From: Labia minor
Lineage: Eukaryota; Arthropoda; Insecta; Dermaptera; Spongiphoridae
Assembly (NCBI GenBank): GCA_963082975.1
Contig: OY720347.1
Span: 32,381,398-32,445,397, forward strand
Length of the DNA: 64,000 bases
Reading direction: 5' to 3'
Of the stretch, positions 22,210 through 33,340 are shown piece by piece. The position numbers and the translations under genes are program-made. Each line of letters opens with the position of its first letter. Positions within the stretch are counted from its first letter, which is position 1. The notes under the pieces were generated by a model, which ran no database searches, was not told the origin of the DNA, and worked only from the letters and a program-made list of their open reading frames with translations.

Positions 22210-23493
22210 TTAGGTTCCGGAAAAAGTAATTTACGTTTTTGTGTTGTATTAATTTGATAGATATTTATGGTGTTCTTTAGACGTTATTCATAAAAGTGTT
22301 TATTTCTTCTGAAAGCTTATTTTTTGCTCTTTCCATCATGTATAGAACTTTGTAATCCAATTTAATTGAAATATTATATTTCAGGTTTAAAATGGTATAC
22401 TCCAGCTCTATTATTCGTGCAACTTTACTTTACGAATTCAAAAATCCCCTTAAAGCAGCAGAAGCGGCACGTCGAATTCCCAATGCCTTTGGGGAAGATG
22501 CCGTAAGTGATGAAGTAGCACGGTTTTGGTTTCGGCGCTTTAAAAGCGGTAATGAAAGCATTGAAGATGAGCAACGCCAAGGTCATCCTCAAGGGTGCTT
22601 TGACGATGAAATCAAACAATTTTTGGACAATAACCCTCGTCAAACATGTTCAGAAATGGGAGTAGCATTCAACTGTGATGATTCAACCATCAGAAAAAGA
22701 TTACATGCAATGAATTTTATAAAAAAGTTAGACAAATGGATTCCGCATAAGTTAAGTGAAGACAACAAAATTATGCGTCTGACTTTTGCCAATTCTTTGC
22801 TTGCACGCAACGCAAACGAACCTTTTATTGATCGTATTGTTACGAGTGATGAAAAATGGGTTAATTACGACAATTCTCGCCGGTCAGGACAATGGGTTGA
22901 ACATGGTCAACCAGGTGGAACACATCCGAAAAAAATCTTACCCCAAGAAAGATTTTGATGACTATGTGGTGGACTGCGCGTGGAATCTTACAAATTGACT
23001 ACTTACCACGAGGTCAAACGATCAATGCAACTGTCTACTGCTCGCAAATTGACAAAGTTCATGAAAAACTTGCTGAAAGACTGCCTTCTTTAGTCAATAG
23101 AAAAGGTGTTTTGCTTCTGCATGACAACGCAAGACCACATGTCGCAGCAGAAACACAACGAAAGCTTCAAAGCTTTAAATGGGAAGTTCTACCTCACCCA
23201 CCTTATAGCCCAGATATTTCTCCGTGTGACTATTATTTGTTTTTGTCTTTGTCTAATTTTTTATGCAATAAACGGTTCAATTCTGAAGAAGAGGTCAAAA
23301 CTGATATTGATGCTTTCTTTAGCTCCAAGAGCCCAGAATTTTTTTCTCGTGGAATGAACTTGCTTGTTGAACGTTGGCAAAAAATTGTTGATTCAAGTGG
23401 TGACTATTTTGTTGAATAAAAATTATTTTCAAAAAAGTTATGTGGTTTTGAAATTAATCGTTAAAAACGTAAATTACTTTTTCCGGTACCTAA
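22210..23493 (+). mobile_element. Mariner transposon, almost intact
   Basis: The element is 1284 bp, the usual mariner size. The terminal inverted repeats of about 32 bp read TTAGGTTCCGGAAAAAGTAA at the left and the complement of TTAGGTACCGGAAAAAGTAA at the right, with about two mismatches overall. It is flanked by TA at 22208-22209 and 23494-23495, the standard target duplication. One transposase gene fills it. The good TIRs and single frame lesion suggest a fairly recent insertion. Confidence 0.93.
22392..23419 (+). pseudogene. Mariner transposase, one frameshift
   Basis: This is a cut-and-paste DNA transposase of the D,D34D mariner family. Frame 1 runs 22392-22958 and covers both helix-turn-helix motifs, the linker motif WIPHKL (canonical WVPHEL) and the first catalytic Asp in TSDEKW. 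The rest reads in another frame to TAA at 23419. It contains MTMWWTARGI, the second Asp in LLHDNARPH, and the third in YSPDISPCDYYLF. Exactly 34 residues lie between the last two Asp. The frames join if the run of seven A at 22929-22935 had eight, giving 342 residues, normal for the family. No other stop or lesion is visible, so this is a single-base deletion or a homopolymer sequencing error. Confidence 0.92.
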
Positions 23494-26432
23494 TAATATA
23501 ATAATATAATGACCCTTCAGTGGTTAGCAAGACAGTCTACCACACTGAAAACTCTAGTTTCACAAATTCACAAATAATCATAATAATAACAATAATATAA
23601 TATCGAATATGAAAATATGAAAATGAGTAGGCTTAAGGCACTTAAGAAACTTAGATTGAGATACCAACATTTTCTATTTTTACTTACTTTCTTTTATTTT
23701 TGTGAATGATAAAATTTATTTTTATCATTTACTATGGATAATCATTTTTTCTGGTCCAATTGTTAAAACAAACTTTGTTATAATTTTATATTTGTATAAT
23801 AAATAAATTATGTAAATTTAAAAAGAACAACTTATGAAACTATTGTTCGACTACAATTTTTCATATCTTATCTCTTAAAATAGCATTAAAATAATAAATT
23901 ATTAATATTTGTTTGTTTATATTCTGATGTATAAGTATTAAATAAATTTTAGATTATTGATTTTTTTTATTAAACACAAATTCATAGTATTGATACTAAT
24001 TTTCAGATTATAAAAATTTATAATAATGGTATTATATAATTTTTCAATCAAAGTAACTGAATATTTAATTCTGTTGAATGTATTTTATAATTAATTTAAT
24101 CCAATTAACTTTCTGAAATTCCCCTATCATATACGTTCTCTTTGAATTATTTTCCAGGTTAATCATATAGGCAAACTTTTTGGAATAAAATAACAATGGT
24201 TATGAAGTTATTATATATATATAAAGAGGACATTGAACATTAGTTGTTTTGAATCAACCGGTTGATCTAATGTGAAGTATACTTCTTTTTTAAGAATCTT
24301 ATTATGACTTTTCGTGCTTATAGCTCTTTCACAAATGAATTACAATCTTAAAATAAGATTATATCTAAAAGACTCAATTACCAGTTTAAAAAGAAGAAAT
24401 CTTATTACTAAAATGGTAAATATATGAGATAAACGAAAAATATAGAAGTGAATTCAAATTTAAAACGAACAAAAGAAAAGAAAAAAAGAGAGTGGAAAAA
24501 AAAATAAAGAAAAAAATCAAATCAAATATAAAAAAATAAAAGCAATTCAATGATGTATCGGTGGTTGTAACAAAGAGTTTCGGTTTGTCCAAATTTGAGA
24601 TTTGAGATTTAATGAAAATAGCATGAAATCACGCAACATAGCGGGTGAGTGTTATCATTTGACCCTCGTCCATCCACACACATACAAATATATATATATA
24701 TATATACGAGCCAACACGAATATATAGCGACATGATCACCGACACTTCACTTCATAGACTCTATCTGAATCTTATTTATATTTGTGGGTGGGAAGCTTAT
24801 TAAGCGTTAATCGGATTTCAACAAGATTACACGAGTTCAAGGGTAAATAATAATTCAGTTAATAGTTAAGTTCGAGTTTGCATCTTTCACACAGATTAAA
24901 TAATAAGAAAATATTTCTTATTAATTTAATACGAGTATGAATTTATTTATTTATATTTATTGTCTCTCTATTTAATACGATTTTAGATTTAAAATAATAA
25001 TTTTTGTTATTTATCTTTGAAAAATTAAGGGTAAACAAAATTTAAAATTAATATTATTAAAGTATATTTCTTTTATTATATACATAATTTAATAATCAGA
25101 AATATAAGGTAGGCTGATAATATAACGTTAAACCTAAACAAATTTGGGGAGGATATGCATTGGATGAAGGTGGCAGTTTGAAATCATTTTATTAAATAAA
25201 TTTTAAATAATTAAATAATTCATCTAAGGATATATATTATATATATAGTTCTTTTCAGGGATTACGTGAAATGCTTTATTTATACAAAAAATTTGAATAT
25301 TATTAATTTAATATTTAGTTGATATTATCATATAAAACAAATACTGGTAAAATACTTTATAAAAAATTAAATATATTCTTCTTATATTTGATTTACCTTA
25401 TATTGTATTATGGGAGCCCTAAAAGTGTAGAGCCGGATAAAAATATAAATAAATAAAAAAATGTTTTATAATTGATTTATATTTAATGATGAGGTGGGAA
25501 ACTTTACAGACGTATTGGTCTGTAATACCTTTATTTTTACGTTCCACAGTAAAACCCAGAAAACAAATGGACCCTAAAACTCTAATCAAATGACTAAGAA
25601 ATAGATAGCCATTTACTGGGACATCAGAAAAATTTCATAGCTAAGATACAAACTTCCTTCCCTCAATATATAATGTTTTTATTTATAGTCTTACGATTAA
25701 TATTTTTATCTATTTTATCTATTAGTTATTATTTATAAAGAATTAGACATTTTAATAAACAAAATTGATGTTTGATTATTATATTTATATAAAAAATATT
25801 AGACATTCTCTACATAAATATTTGATAATAAAATCCTTTTAAATGAATGAATCAATTTCGTAATTTTAATTGAAAATAGAATTGGTTAAAAGTGTGACTA
25901 AATACTCAGTTATTAATATTCAATAGACATGTTACAATTCACTTTTACCTTTTAATTACATCTAAAATATTAAAATGTAAATGATAATTTCTACTCTCTT
26001 GTGATTATAATTAAAATAACTGAACAATTAAATCAATTTTGATTTTCTTTGAATTTAATCATTCATATGATCGCGTAGAATACATTAAAAAAATTTTATC
26101 CCAAAGAGAGCAGTCATTTCTAAATAAAGAACAGTGATTCATAATTGAAATTTTAATGGTTTTTGAATGACCAATCTAAATCAAAACAAATTTTATTTTT
26201 CTAATAAAAATTTTTTTTTAAATGCAATAAAACAAAAACGGTAGGATGAATTTTCAAATTTATTTTCTCATAGTGAAGTATAGACCTTCCGATTATTTAT
26301 GAAATACTTTTTCATTCAAATGGCTGCCTCGGCTGGCCTTGCAGTACGCCATACGATCGGTCCAATTTTTGAGTACATTTGTGATAGTATAGATATATAT
26401 ATTATATATAATAATAAACATATTATAATAAA
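23494..26432. other. AT-rich intergenic sequence
   Basis: There is a weak tRNA-like block at 23510-23575 (TTCAGTGGTTAGCAAGACAG, GTTTCACAAATTC). A 70-bp GC-richer patch at 26318-26385 encodes nothing I recognise. Otherwise nothing is seen. Confidence 0.5.
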
Positions 26433-26997
26433 CTGGAGTGTCTCCACTCGACTATCTCGCAATTTGAATTGGATTAATTAACATAGTATATTATATTTAA
26501 ATTAAATTTAATTAATTATAAATTATAAATAATAAATATTAAACCAGCGCATGTTAGGTTTTTTGTTGATGGCACGTGATTTGTTGTATTAAAAAATTAA
26601 TTCTGGTACTTTCAGCGATTCATAAAAGCTGAAATTCTATATATAGAAGTTTTATACTATTTTTAATCATGTGAAAAACTATCAAACATATATATTTATT
26701 TTTACGGTGAGTTTAGAGGGAAATAAATCAAAACGTTGTAAGTAATGACCCTCTTCCGGTTGAGAACATTTCTCAAAAGTTGATAGAATACTACAAATTT
26801 TGAATAATGCCCATGTACCAAATTTCATGGTTCTAGCTCAAACCGTTTTGACATAATCTTGTCTACATACACACATACACCCAGACATTCTTCTCAACCT
26901 TAGTGAAAATGATTCAGGAACCTTTAAAACGTATAAAAACATCAAAATCTCAAAATTTTTGTGATCGCAATACTATCTCTGGTGAGATAGTAAAAAT
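26433..26997 (+). repeat. Family 3 TIR repeat, copy 1
   Basis: The copy starts CTGGAGTGTCTCCACTCGAC and then TATCTCGC, and ends GGTGAGATAGTAAAAAT. The first and last parts contain the inverted pair ACTATCTCGC / GCGAGATAGT, with one change here. The middle has CACTTTAG-like and CCCTCTTCCGGTTGAG blocks, CATGTACCAAATTTCAT, a short CATACA run and TTTTCTCAACCTTAGTGAAA. It is non-coding. Confidence 0.8.
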
Positions 26998-28978
26998 TAC
27001 TTATACATATAATACAATAATAATATATACTAGATTTATTTACTACGGATGAAGCATATTATATGAAAATATAAAATCAAATAAATGTTTATTTCAATTT
27101 TTGTATAATTAAATAAATGTAAATGTTTTGTATAGGAGTAGGTAAATTAAGAATTTTATTTGTATTTTTTTTTTTTTAATTTAGAATGATAGCAATGGAA
27201 ATGTGACCAGTTTATTTATTTGAATTGTAAACATGCTAAATTATAAAAAAAAATATGCCAACCTGGCTATATGCATTAAAAGAATAAATAAATATTAATA
27301 AACTGTTTTTAATTTTAATTAGAATATTCATAAAAATATAGGTATATATTAAAATTTAAAAAAAAACAAACATAATCTACTTTACTATGTTCAATTGAAT
27401 ATACATTTAAATGTTTACAAATATAAAATTAAGGGAATTGTATATTTATGTTATAAAATAATATTTTTGTTGTCAAAGGGTAGTGAACTTAAAATTAAAT
27501 TAAATTAATTACATATAAATGAAAAAATACAAATTGATAATGAAATTGGCGTTGGAAAATTTAAAATATGATAAATAAATTAATTTCATTAATGAATTGA
27601 AATGTTAAATAACCATTATTTATATGAATATATTAATAAATAAATATTTCAATAAATATAAACATTTTTTTTCGAATTTTCTTAAAAATTTAAAAATGAT
27701 ATATATTCCTTTACTTTCGCTTTCCCTAGCTGTGCCCCAGCAAAAATGACTCTATGTACCATTTTAATCATTCATAAATAGATTATTTAACTTCACTTTT
27801 TACTTTAAAATTTTGTTTTCGAATACTTAATAAGTCAATTTAATTTTCATATTTATTTTTATTATAAAAAAGTATGTGTTTTTGCTTAAGAAGAAAATAT
27901 TTCATATCATGTTGCGGTATTTTTTAAATAAATAACAAACCTTAAATTTTATATGTATATATATATATTAATTTTTTCTAAAATTTCTAAAGAGAATAAA
28001 GTGAAAACATTTTAGAGAAGTTTTTTTATCGCTTAAAATGTTTAATTAAACAATCACATCATAAATTTGACATTAGAAAATAAAAAATAAATATTATAAT
28101 AGGTAATTCTTTCCTAAATGAAAATTTTACACAAACAGAAATAAATACAAATACAAACGATGTGTATTAATGTTTTGATTTAAATATTTATTTAGATTTT
28201 TATCTATTTAATACTAATAATATTTAAAATACATTCATTTACTCTATTAACTGAAATAAAACATTTATCTAAAAAATCTGCTAAAATTAATTTTATGTTT
28301 TAAATTAAATTATTATTTATATTTATTTTATAAATATCTAAAATAATAATAGATAATATAATGAAGTGAAATAGATTAAATTTTTATTACTTATAAATTT
28401 ATATGAAAACTGAATGAAAATCTGAAAAGAGAAATCTTAATTAAGCAGTTTTTATTTTTTCAAAACAATTTAAAAAAATACTTCAATCTCGTAAACAGTT
28501 ATTAAAATTTAATAGTCTATGATTAAATCATATTTTTTTTAATATTTCTTAAATAATTAAAAATTCTTATAAAAGTAGAATTGTATGTTTCACTAATTAA
28601 CATACATTTTTGAGATGCATATATTAATACCATGAACAAGTACGTTTTATAAAGTCCTTAAAAATAAGAAAAGTTGAGAGAATACACCAATGTTGATATT
28701 CTACAATACTATAGAAAACCATTGTAAATAATTGTCGCAATACAGATTGAAGTTAAAGAGTCGTTAAAGTAATAAAAAAATATAGATAAACATATAAAAA
28801 TATCGATTAGATATTTTTTTAACATTTTATCTATATACTGATTATATAGTGTTCCAGGAGGAATAATAAATCGAGTTGTAACAATTTTCATTCACACATT
28901 TTCATATCAACGCTTGTATTGTCTCGCAACACTTTTTCTGCTTTTTAGGAATACTTTGCCAATTCATATCCAATTTAA
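26998..28978. other. AT-rich intergenic sequence
   Basis: No gene, repeat boundary or conserved motif was recognised. Confidence 0.6.
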
Positions 28979-29463
28979 TACCGGCTCCAGACATGCGGTG
29001 TTTGCCAAATATCAAGCAAAACATTTGGAAAACACCTATGGTGGGGATGGGTTGCTTGCCCAGCGCTTGGTATATGCATTCGGGTGCTTGCTAGTTCGTT
29101 ATTATAGCGAGCACAAGACGAATATTTGAGAATATTCAGTGGTGCTTGTACAAGTTAGGATAGGTATAAGCAATTAATTTAAGTAATAATTCATAATAAT
29201 AAATATATTTAATATGAATTGTACTGAATTTATTTATTAATATAAGTTAATTAGCAATACTCAACATATATCACAGTTGGGTGAGCACAAGACGAATGAG
29301 AATGTTCGGTGCACGATCGGTGGTTAGCGAACATTCGGCATTTCACGAATGCCTGTATCCCTATGTTTATTATTAGGCGAACTCCAATACAAGCACCTAA
29401 ATTTGGTGCTCGGTATTTGGTAAATATTCGTTATTTGACAAACACCCCAGGTGTGGAGCTGGC
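28979..29463. mobile_element. TTAA-flanked fold-back element
   Basis: The left end TACCGGCTCCAGACATGCGG then TGTTTGCCAAATA is mirrored on the right by the complement of GCCAGCTCCACACCTGGGG then TGTTTGTCAAATA. Each side is flanked by TTAA (28975-28978 and 29464-29467), as expected for piggyBac-type insertion. The termini are offset by one base, however. The block GAGCACAAGACGAAT is repeated at 29108 and 29282. There is no coding capacity. A mariner remnant abuts on the right. Confidence 0.6.
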
Positions 29464-29471
29464 TTAAAATA

Positions 29472-29876
29472 TACGAGGGTCATTCAATAAGTACAGAGAC
29501 AAATGGCTATAACTTAAAAACGATATATTTGATTCTTACAAAATTCAGGTTATTTTTAAACATAATCACCCCCCCCCCACACACACACAGTTATGCACTT
29601 GACTTATCTTTCTTGCAGCTTCCTAATTCCCTTGGCAAAGAATTCTTTCAATTAACCCCGAAGCACCGCTTCCTTAGCTTAACTTCCTCATTGTTAGCAA
29701 ATCTTTTTCCACGTAGGGCGTCTTTGAGTAGACCATGCAGGTACAAATGAGATGGGACGAGCTCAGGACTTTAGGCAGGATGTGGTAAGACCTCACAACC
29801 CAATTTTTGAAGCTTATCACGGATCAGCTTAGGAAGCTGCAAGAAAAATGGGACAAGTTCATAACTGTTCCTCGTA
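29472..29876 (-). mobile_element. Mariner remnant with inverted 3' part
   Basis: The termini are TACGAGGGTCATTCAATAAG at the left and CCTCGTA at the right. The minus strand from about 29815 down reads KLQKLGCEVLPHPA, then a damaged SPELVPS, HGLLKDALRGKRF and NNEEVKLRKRC. These are the third-catalytic-Asp region (normally HPPYSPDLAPSDYHLF) and following part of mariner transposase. A piece encoding RKLQE-KW-KFITV occurs twice, inverted, at about 29587-29628 and 29828-29870. The copy is deleted, folded back and inactive. Confidence 0.75.
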
Positions 29877-30037
29877 TATTTAGTATATGATATTTTTTAT
29901 ATACTAACAAAGAATTTTAATTTTTATTTAGTCTTTCTTTTAATTGAAATTTCAAGTTCAATTGTAAAATATTTTTTTTTATTTATCATTTTATGATCAG
30001 TACAATATATGATACCCTCAATCTTTATCTTAATTTT

Positions 30038-30180
30038 TTTAATCTGAGTCTCTTCTTTCCATTTCAAATAGCTTCCCAATTTTGATCATGTACCCTATCT
30101 AGAAAGAAGATTCCTTGCCAGACCTGAGACTTGAACCCAATAATATAGGTTGAGAGTCAAGTTTGTGGTCTCCTAGACTG
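30038..30180 (-). repeat. Family 1 SINE, degenerate head
   Basis: CCTTGCCAGACCTGAGACTT followed by GAACCC matches the B-box end of copies B and C (CTTGCCAGGCCCGGAACTTC). The body block is reduced to traces. Confidence 0.5.
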
Positions 30181-31508
30181 CATTAATCGTGTTTTTTTAT
30201 AAAACTAGAAATATGTATCTTTATTTTAATTAATGTATATATTTTTAGTTTTTTGTTGGTTAATAATAATAATATTTGAGGAAATATCCAGGTTTGGAGA
30301 TCATCAGATCTTGCACCATTGGGTACTTTATTGGTCGAGACCACCAATGAGAAAATAACAATTTATTAACAATTCCAAACAATTGACACATATTTTATAC
30401 AAAACTTGAAGTTATGACTCTAATAATGTAGTATCTTCGTTTTTTAGATCTTTCCTTCCTCCTCGGTTTACAACATGATAGTTATATTATACTAGATTTC
30501 CACTTTTTCTTATTCACCAACCATATTTCATATATTGATATAGTTATATTATATTTTAAATTTTAAATATTATAGATATATTTACTAATTAGAAATTAGC
30601 TAAAAAATAAATAATAAATAATTCTATATATCTACAAAACAGTTAATCTAAAATTTTATTTACAAGCTCTTTGATATTCAATAAAGAATAATAATAAATT
30701 ATATCTACAATTTTAATTTTTATATATTTAATAATATCTTTAGAATTTTATTGCATAATATTTAACTATATAGTAAGTCATGTTTATTTAATTAAAAATT
30801 TTTATATGAAAATTAGGTCAAATCAGATCTTACCTGAAATATCTGATAAATAAAATATAGAATATATATATTTATAAAAATACATTTTCATTTTTTTTTA
30901 ATTTTACCTGATATAAATTGCACAATAGTTTTGAAAAAAATTGCTAGTAACCATTTTGCGCATATCTTATAAGAAAATATATTATACATATTATATTGAA
31001 TATTATATATTCCATTATTGTAATTAATTTATTGTTTTAAATTGTTTTCGCATAGTATAATAAATCGGGCTTTTCTAACAATTAAAAAAATTTAATGTTA
31101 ATATTATGTTTTGATTTTAAAGGATAAAATGTTATTAAAAAAAATAAATAAATATTTTAATTAGATCTGATAATAATTTAAATTTTTTTTTAGAAACTCT
31201 TCGTCGTAAAGGCACTCGGAAAGAAATTTTATTTTAAAACAACCGAACCGATCTCAAATTTTCAATTTCTTCTTTTCCTTTGATCTATACAACATACTTT
31301 TCAAAGTTTTAGGCAAATCGATCTCAGGATATCATTTCAAATGTTCTTTAAATGAAATTTTGAAAGAGAATAGGCATATAGAATGAGCAAGAAAGAAAGA
31401 TAGAGTAGGGTGGATGAGTGAAAAAGGGATAGAGAAATGTTATGGGGGTGAGAATGAAGAAAAGGGAGGAGGGTGAAAAGTGGAGATGCATTCAAAATTG
31501 ATTTTTTG

Positions 31509-31694
31509 ATGGCCACCATCATATTGGTGTCGGAGGGAAATTGCCATTGGCAAAGAAAAAACTCCCCACTGTTAATGAGTTGTGTTTCTTGTGGCTGCTC
31601 CTTTAACGAGCGATCCCGAAGTGGCTTTCCCGGGGACTCCCTCTTTAGAACCTGTCAAAAGACGAGTCATAAAAAATTTATGACCTTTACATAA
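31509..31694 (+). CDS. Unrecognised open frame, possible exon
   Basis: An ATG at 31509 opens 61 codons beginning MATIILVSEGNCHWQRKN and including a Cys-rich stretch SCVSCGCSF, with a stop at 31692-31694. The segment is clearly GC-richer than the flanks and follows a purine-rich tract that could be a leader. I recognise no family, see no partner exon, and the frame is short, so it may be chance. Confidence 0.2.
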   Translation: MATIILVSEGNCHWQRKNSPLLMSCVSCGCSFNERSRSGFPGDSLFRTCQKTSHKKFMTFT

Positions 31695-32651
31695 ATATTC
31701 AAAAGGATTCACATTAGATTAACTTTTGAAATAATACTCTCCTGTACTATTGAATTTAAAATTGACGAATATAAACTATAACGTCAATTCTAATATAAAA
31801 TTAGAAATTGGCAAAACATTCAATTTAATTTTTAATTGGTTTTTAATAAATTTAATAACAATTCAAAATTACTATTCCATTTATCTAAATTTATTAAAAA
31901 TATTTAAACAGTAAATTAAATTAATTAAAGTAAATAAAATAAAATATTAAAATTTCATTCACTAAAAAACTTTATATAAAGTTATTTATTTTAGAATCAT
32001 TTATGTCGCTTTCTGTGAACAAGTTGTCTATCATTATCTTTATCAAACTCTCTGGCCCTACTAAATTTGAAAATTTTTGACCATTACAAACACTGATCCT
32101 TTGTTGAGCTGTTTTAATTTAATTACTATATATATATATTTATTCCTAATTCCTTTATCCACATCTATCCATCAATGTGCGTTTAGTATTCTCTATCTAA
32201 TTAAAACAAATAGATTATTATTAAATTTTTCAAATGTTTTAAAGGAAATAAAATATAATTTTATATTTAAAAAAGAAAATTTCAACTAATAAAAATAAAA
32301 AATATCAGATCTTTATGAAATAATATGTATGACAATTTGAATAAATTCTCCATAACAATAAATTTATTATTAATTTCAATTTAAATTTTTTAAATTAATT
32401 TCTATCTAAATTTATGTAAAATGATCATTAAATGAATTTAAAATTTCAAATTGGCATATGTCGAGTACTTATAAATTGGTAGATAAAACAAGTAATTACA
32501 TGAAAATAGTTAATTAGTTTTATTATTTCAATTATCTCAATTTCAATAGTCTTAGAGGTTAATTTCAGTTTTTAATAATTATTTCAAAGAGAATTTGCTA
32601 AATTATAAGATTGTTTTAAAAATAGAGAAAAATATGTATATTCTATGATCC

Positions 32652-33340
32652 AACAATACCTCCCTTACTATCGTCGGTCGGTAAAAAGTAAAATAAAACA
32701 TTCCATTTTTACCGACCGACGATAGTAAGGGAGGTATTGTTTTCACACCTCCACATGTGAAATTTGGTGTGAAATATATAATCTACATATCTCCACGAAT
32801 CATGCATTTTCTTAACAGAAAAAGTATTTTTAGCATGATGCCTGTCCGTCCGTATAGATGTGTACAACCTGAACGGCTCAACCGATTTTGATGAAATTTG
32901 GTATATTTACTTAATGCATCAGTAGGATGAATTTATCAACTTTTGGTGCAATTCCGGAAACCGGAAGTGGTAGTAATAGCGATCGACGATAGGAAGGGAT
33001 GGGTTATTTTCACACCAAATTTCACATTAGGAGATTTTTTTATATATCACCACGAATCATACACTGTATTGGTTTTATCCTCGGGAAAATCATATTTATT
33101 AGTTTTTTCTTGATTTAAAATTATATGACGTCATCCAGCCATTCATGACGTCACAGCCTGGTCTTACATATATATTATAAATAAAATAAAATTAAAAATG
33201 TTTATATTTATTATTTATGTATCCATATCTGTTTTTTATTACATTAATAGATATATTAAAATTATTTGAAATTGTTTCTGTAGCTGGAAATTAATTTATT
33301 TCAAACCGTCGGTCGGTTCTGAGCCTGGCCACTGGTCAAC
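32652..33340 (+). repeat. Family 2 TIR repeat with head-to-head left end
   Basis: The full copy runs from TTTTTACCGACCGACGATAG at 32706 to CGTCGGTCGGTTCTGAGCC at about 33308-33326. Its first 36 bases are also present in inverted orientation at 32652-32687, making a perfect 36-bp palindromic arm pair around an 18-bp spacer. The internal blocks match the copy at 13.5 kb closely, including GATGTGTACA-CCTGAACGG and the GACGTCA motifs. Confidence 0.8.

Larger units (their letters stand above)
29877..32651. other. Intergenic sequence with two GC-richer patches
   Basis: A degenerate family 1 SINE tail lies at 30038-30180. Another patch at 31370-31680 is strongly purine-rich on the plus strand and then carries an open frame (see separate entry). 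A patch at 30280-30350 has no recognisable content. The rest is AT-rich. Confidence 0.5.

Noticed and set aside
26318-26385. GC-richer patch with ATGGCTGCCTCGGCTGGCC-like wording as a gene start
   Set aside because: The frame is short and continues into AT-rich DNA. It has no homology I know and abuts a family 3 repeat, so a repeat origin is as likely.
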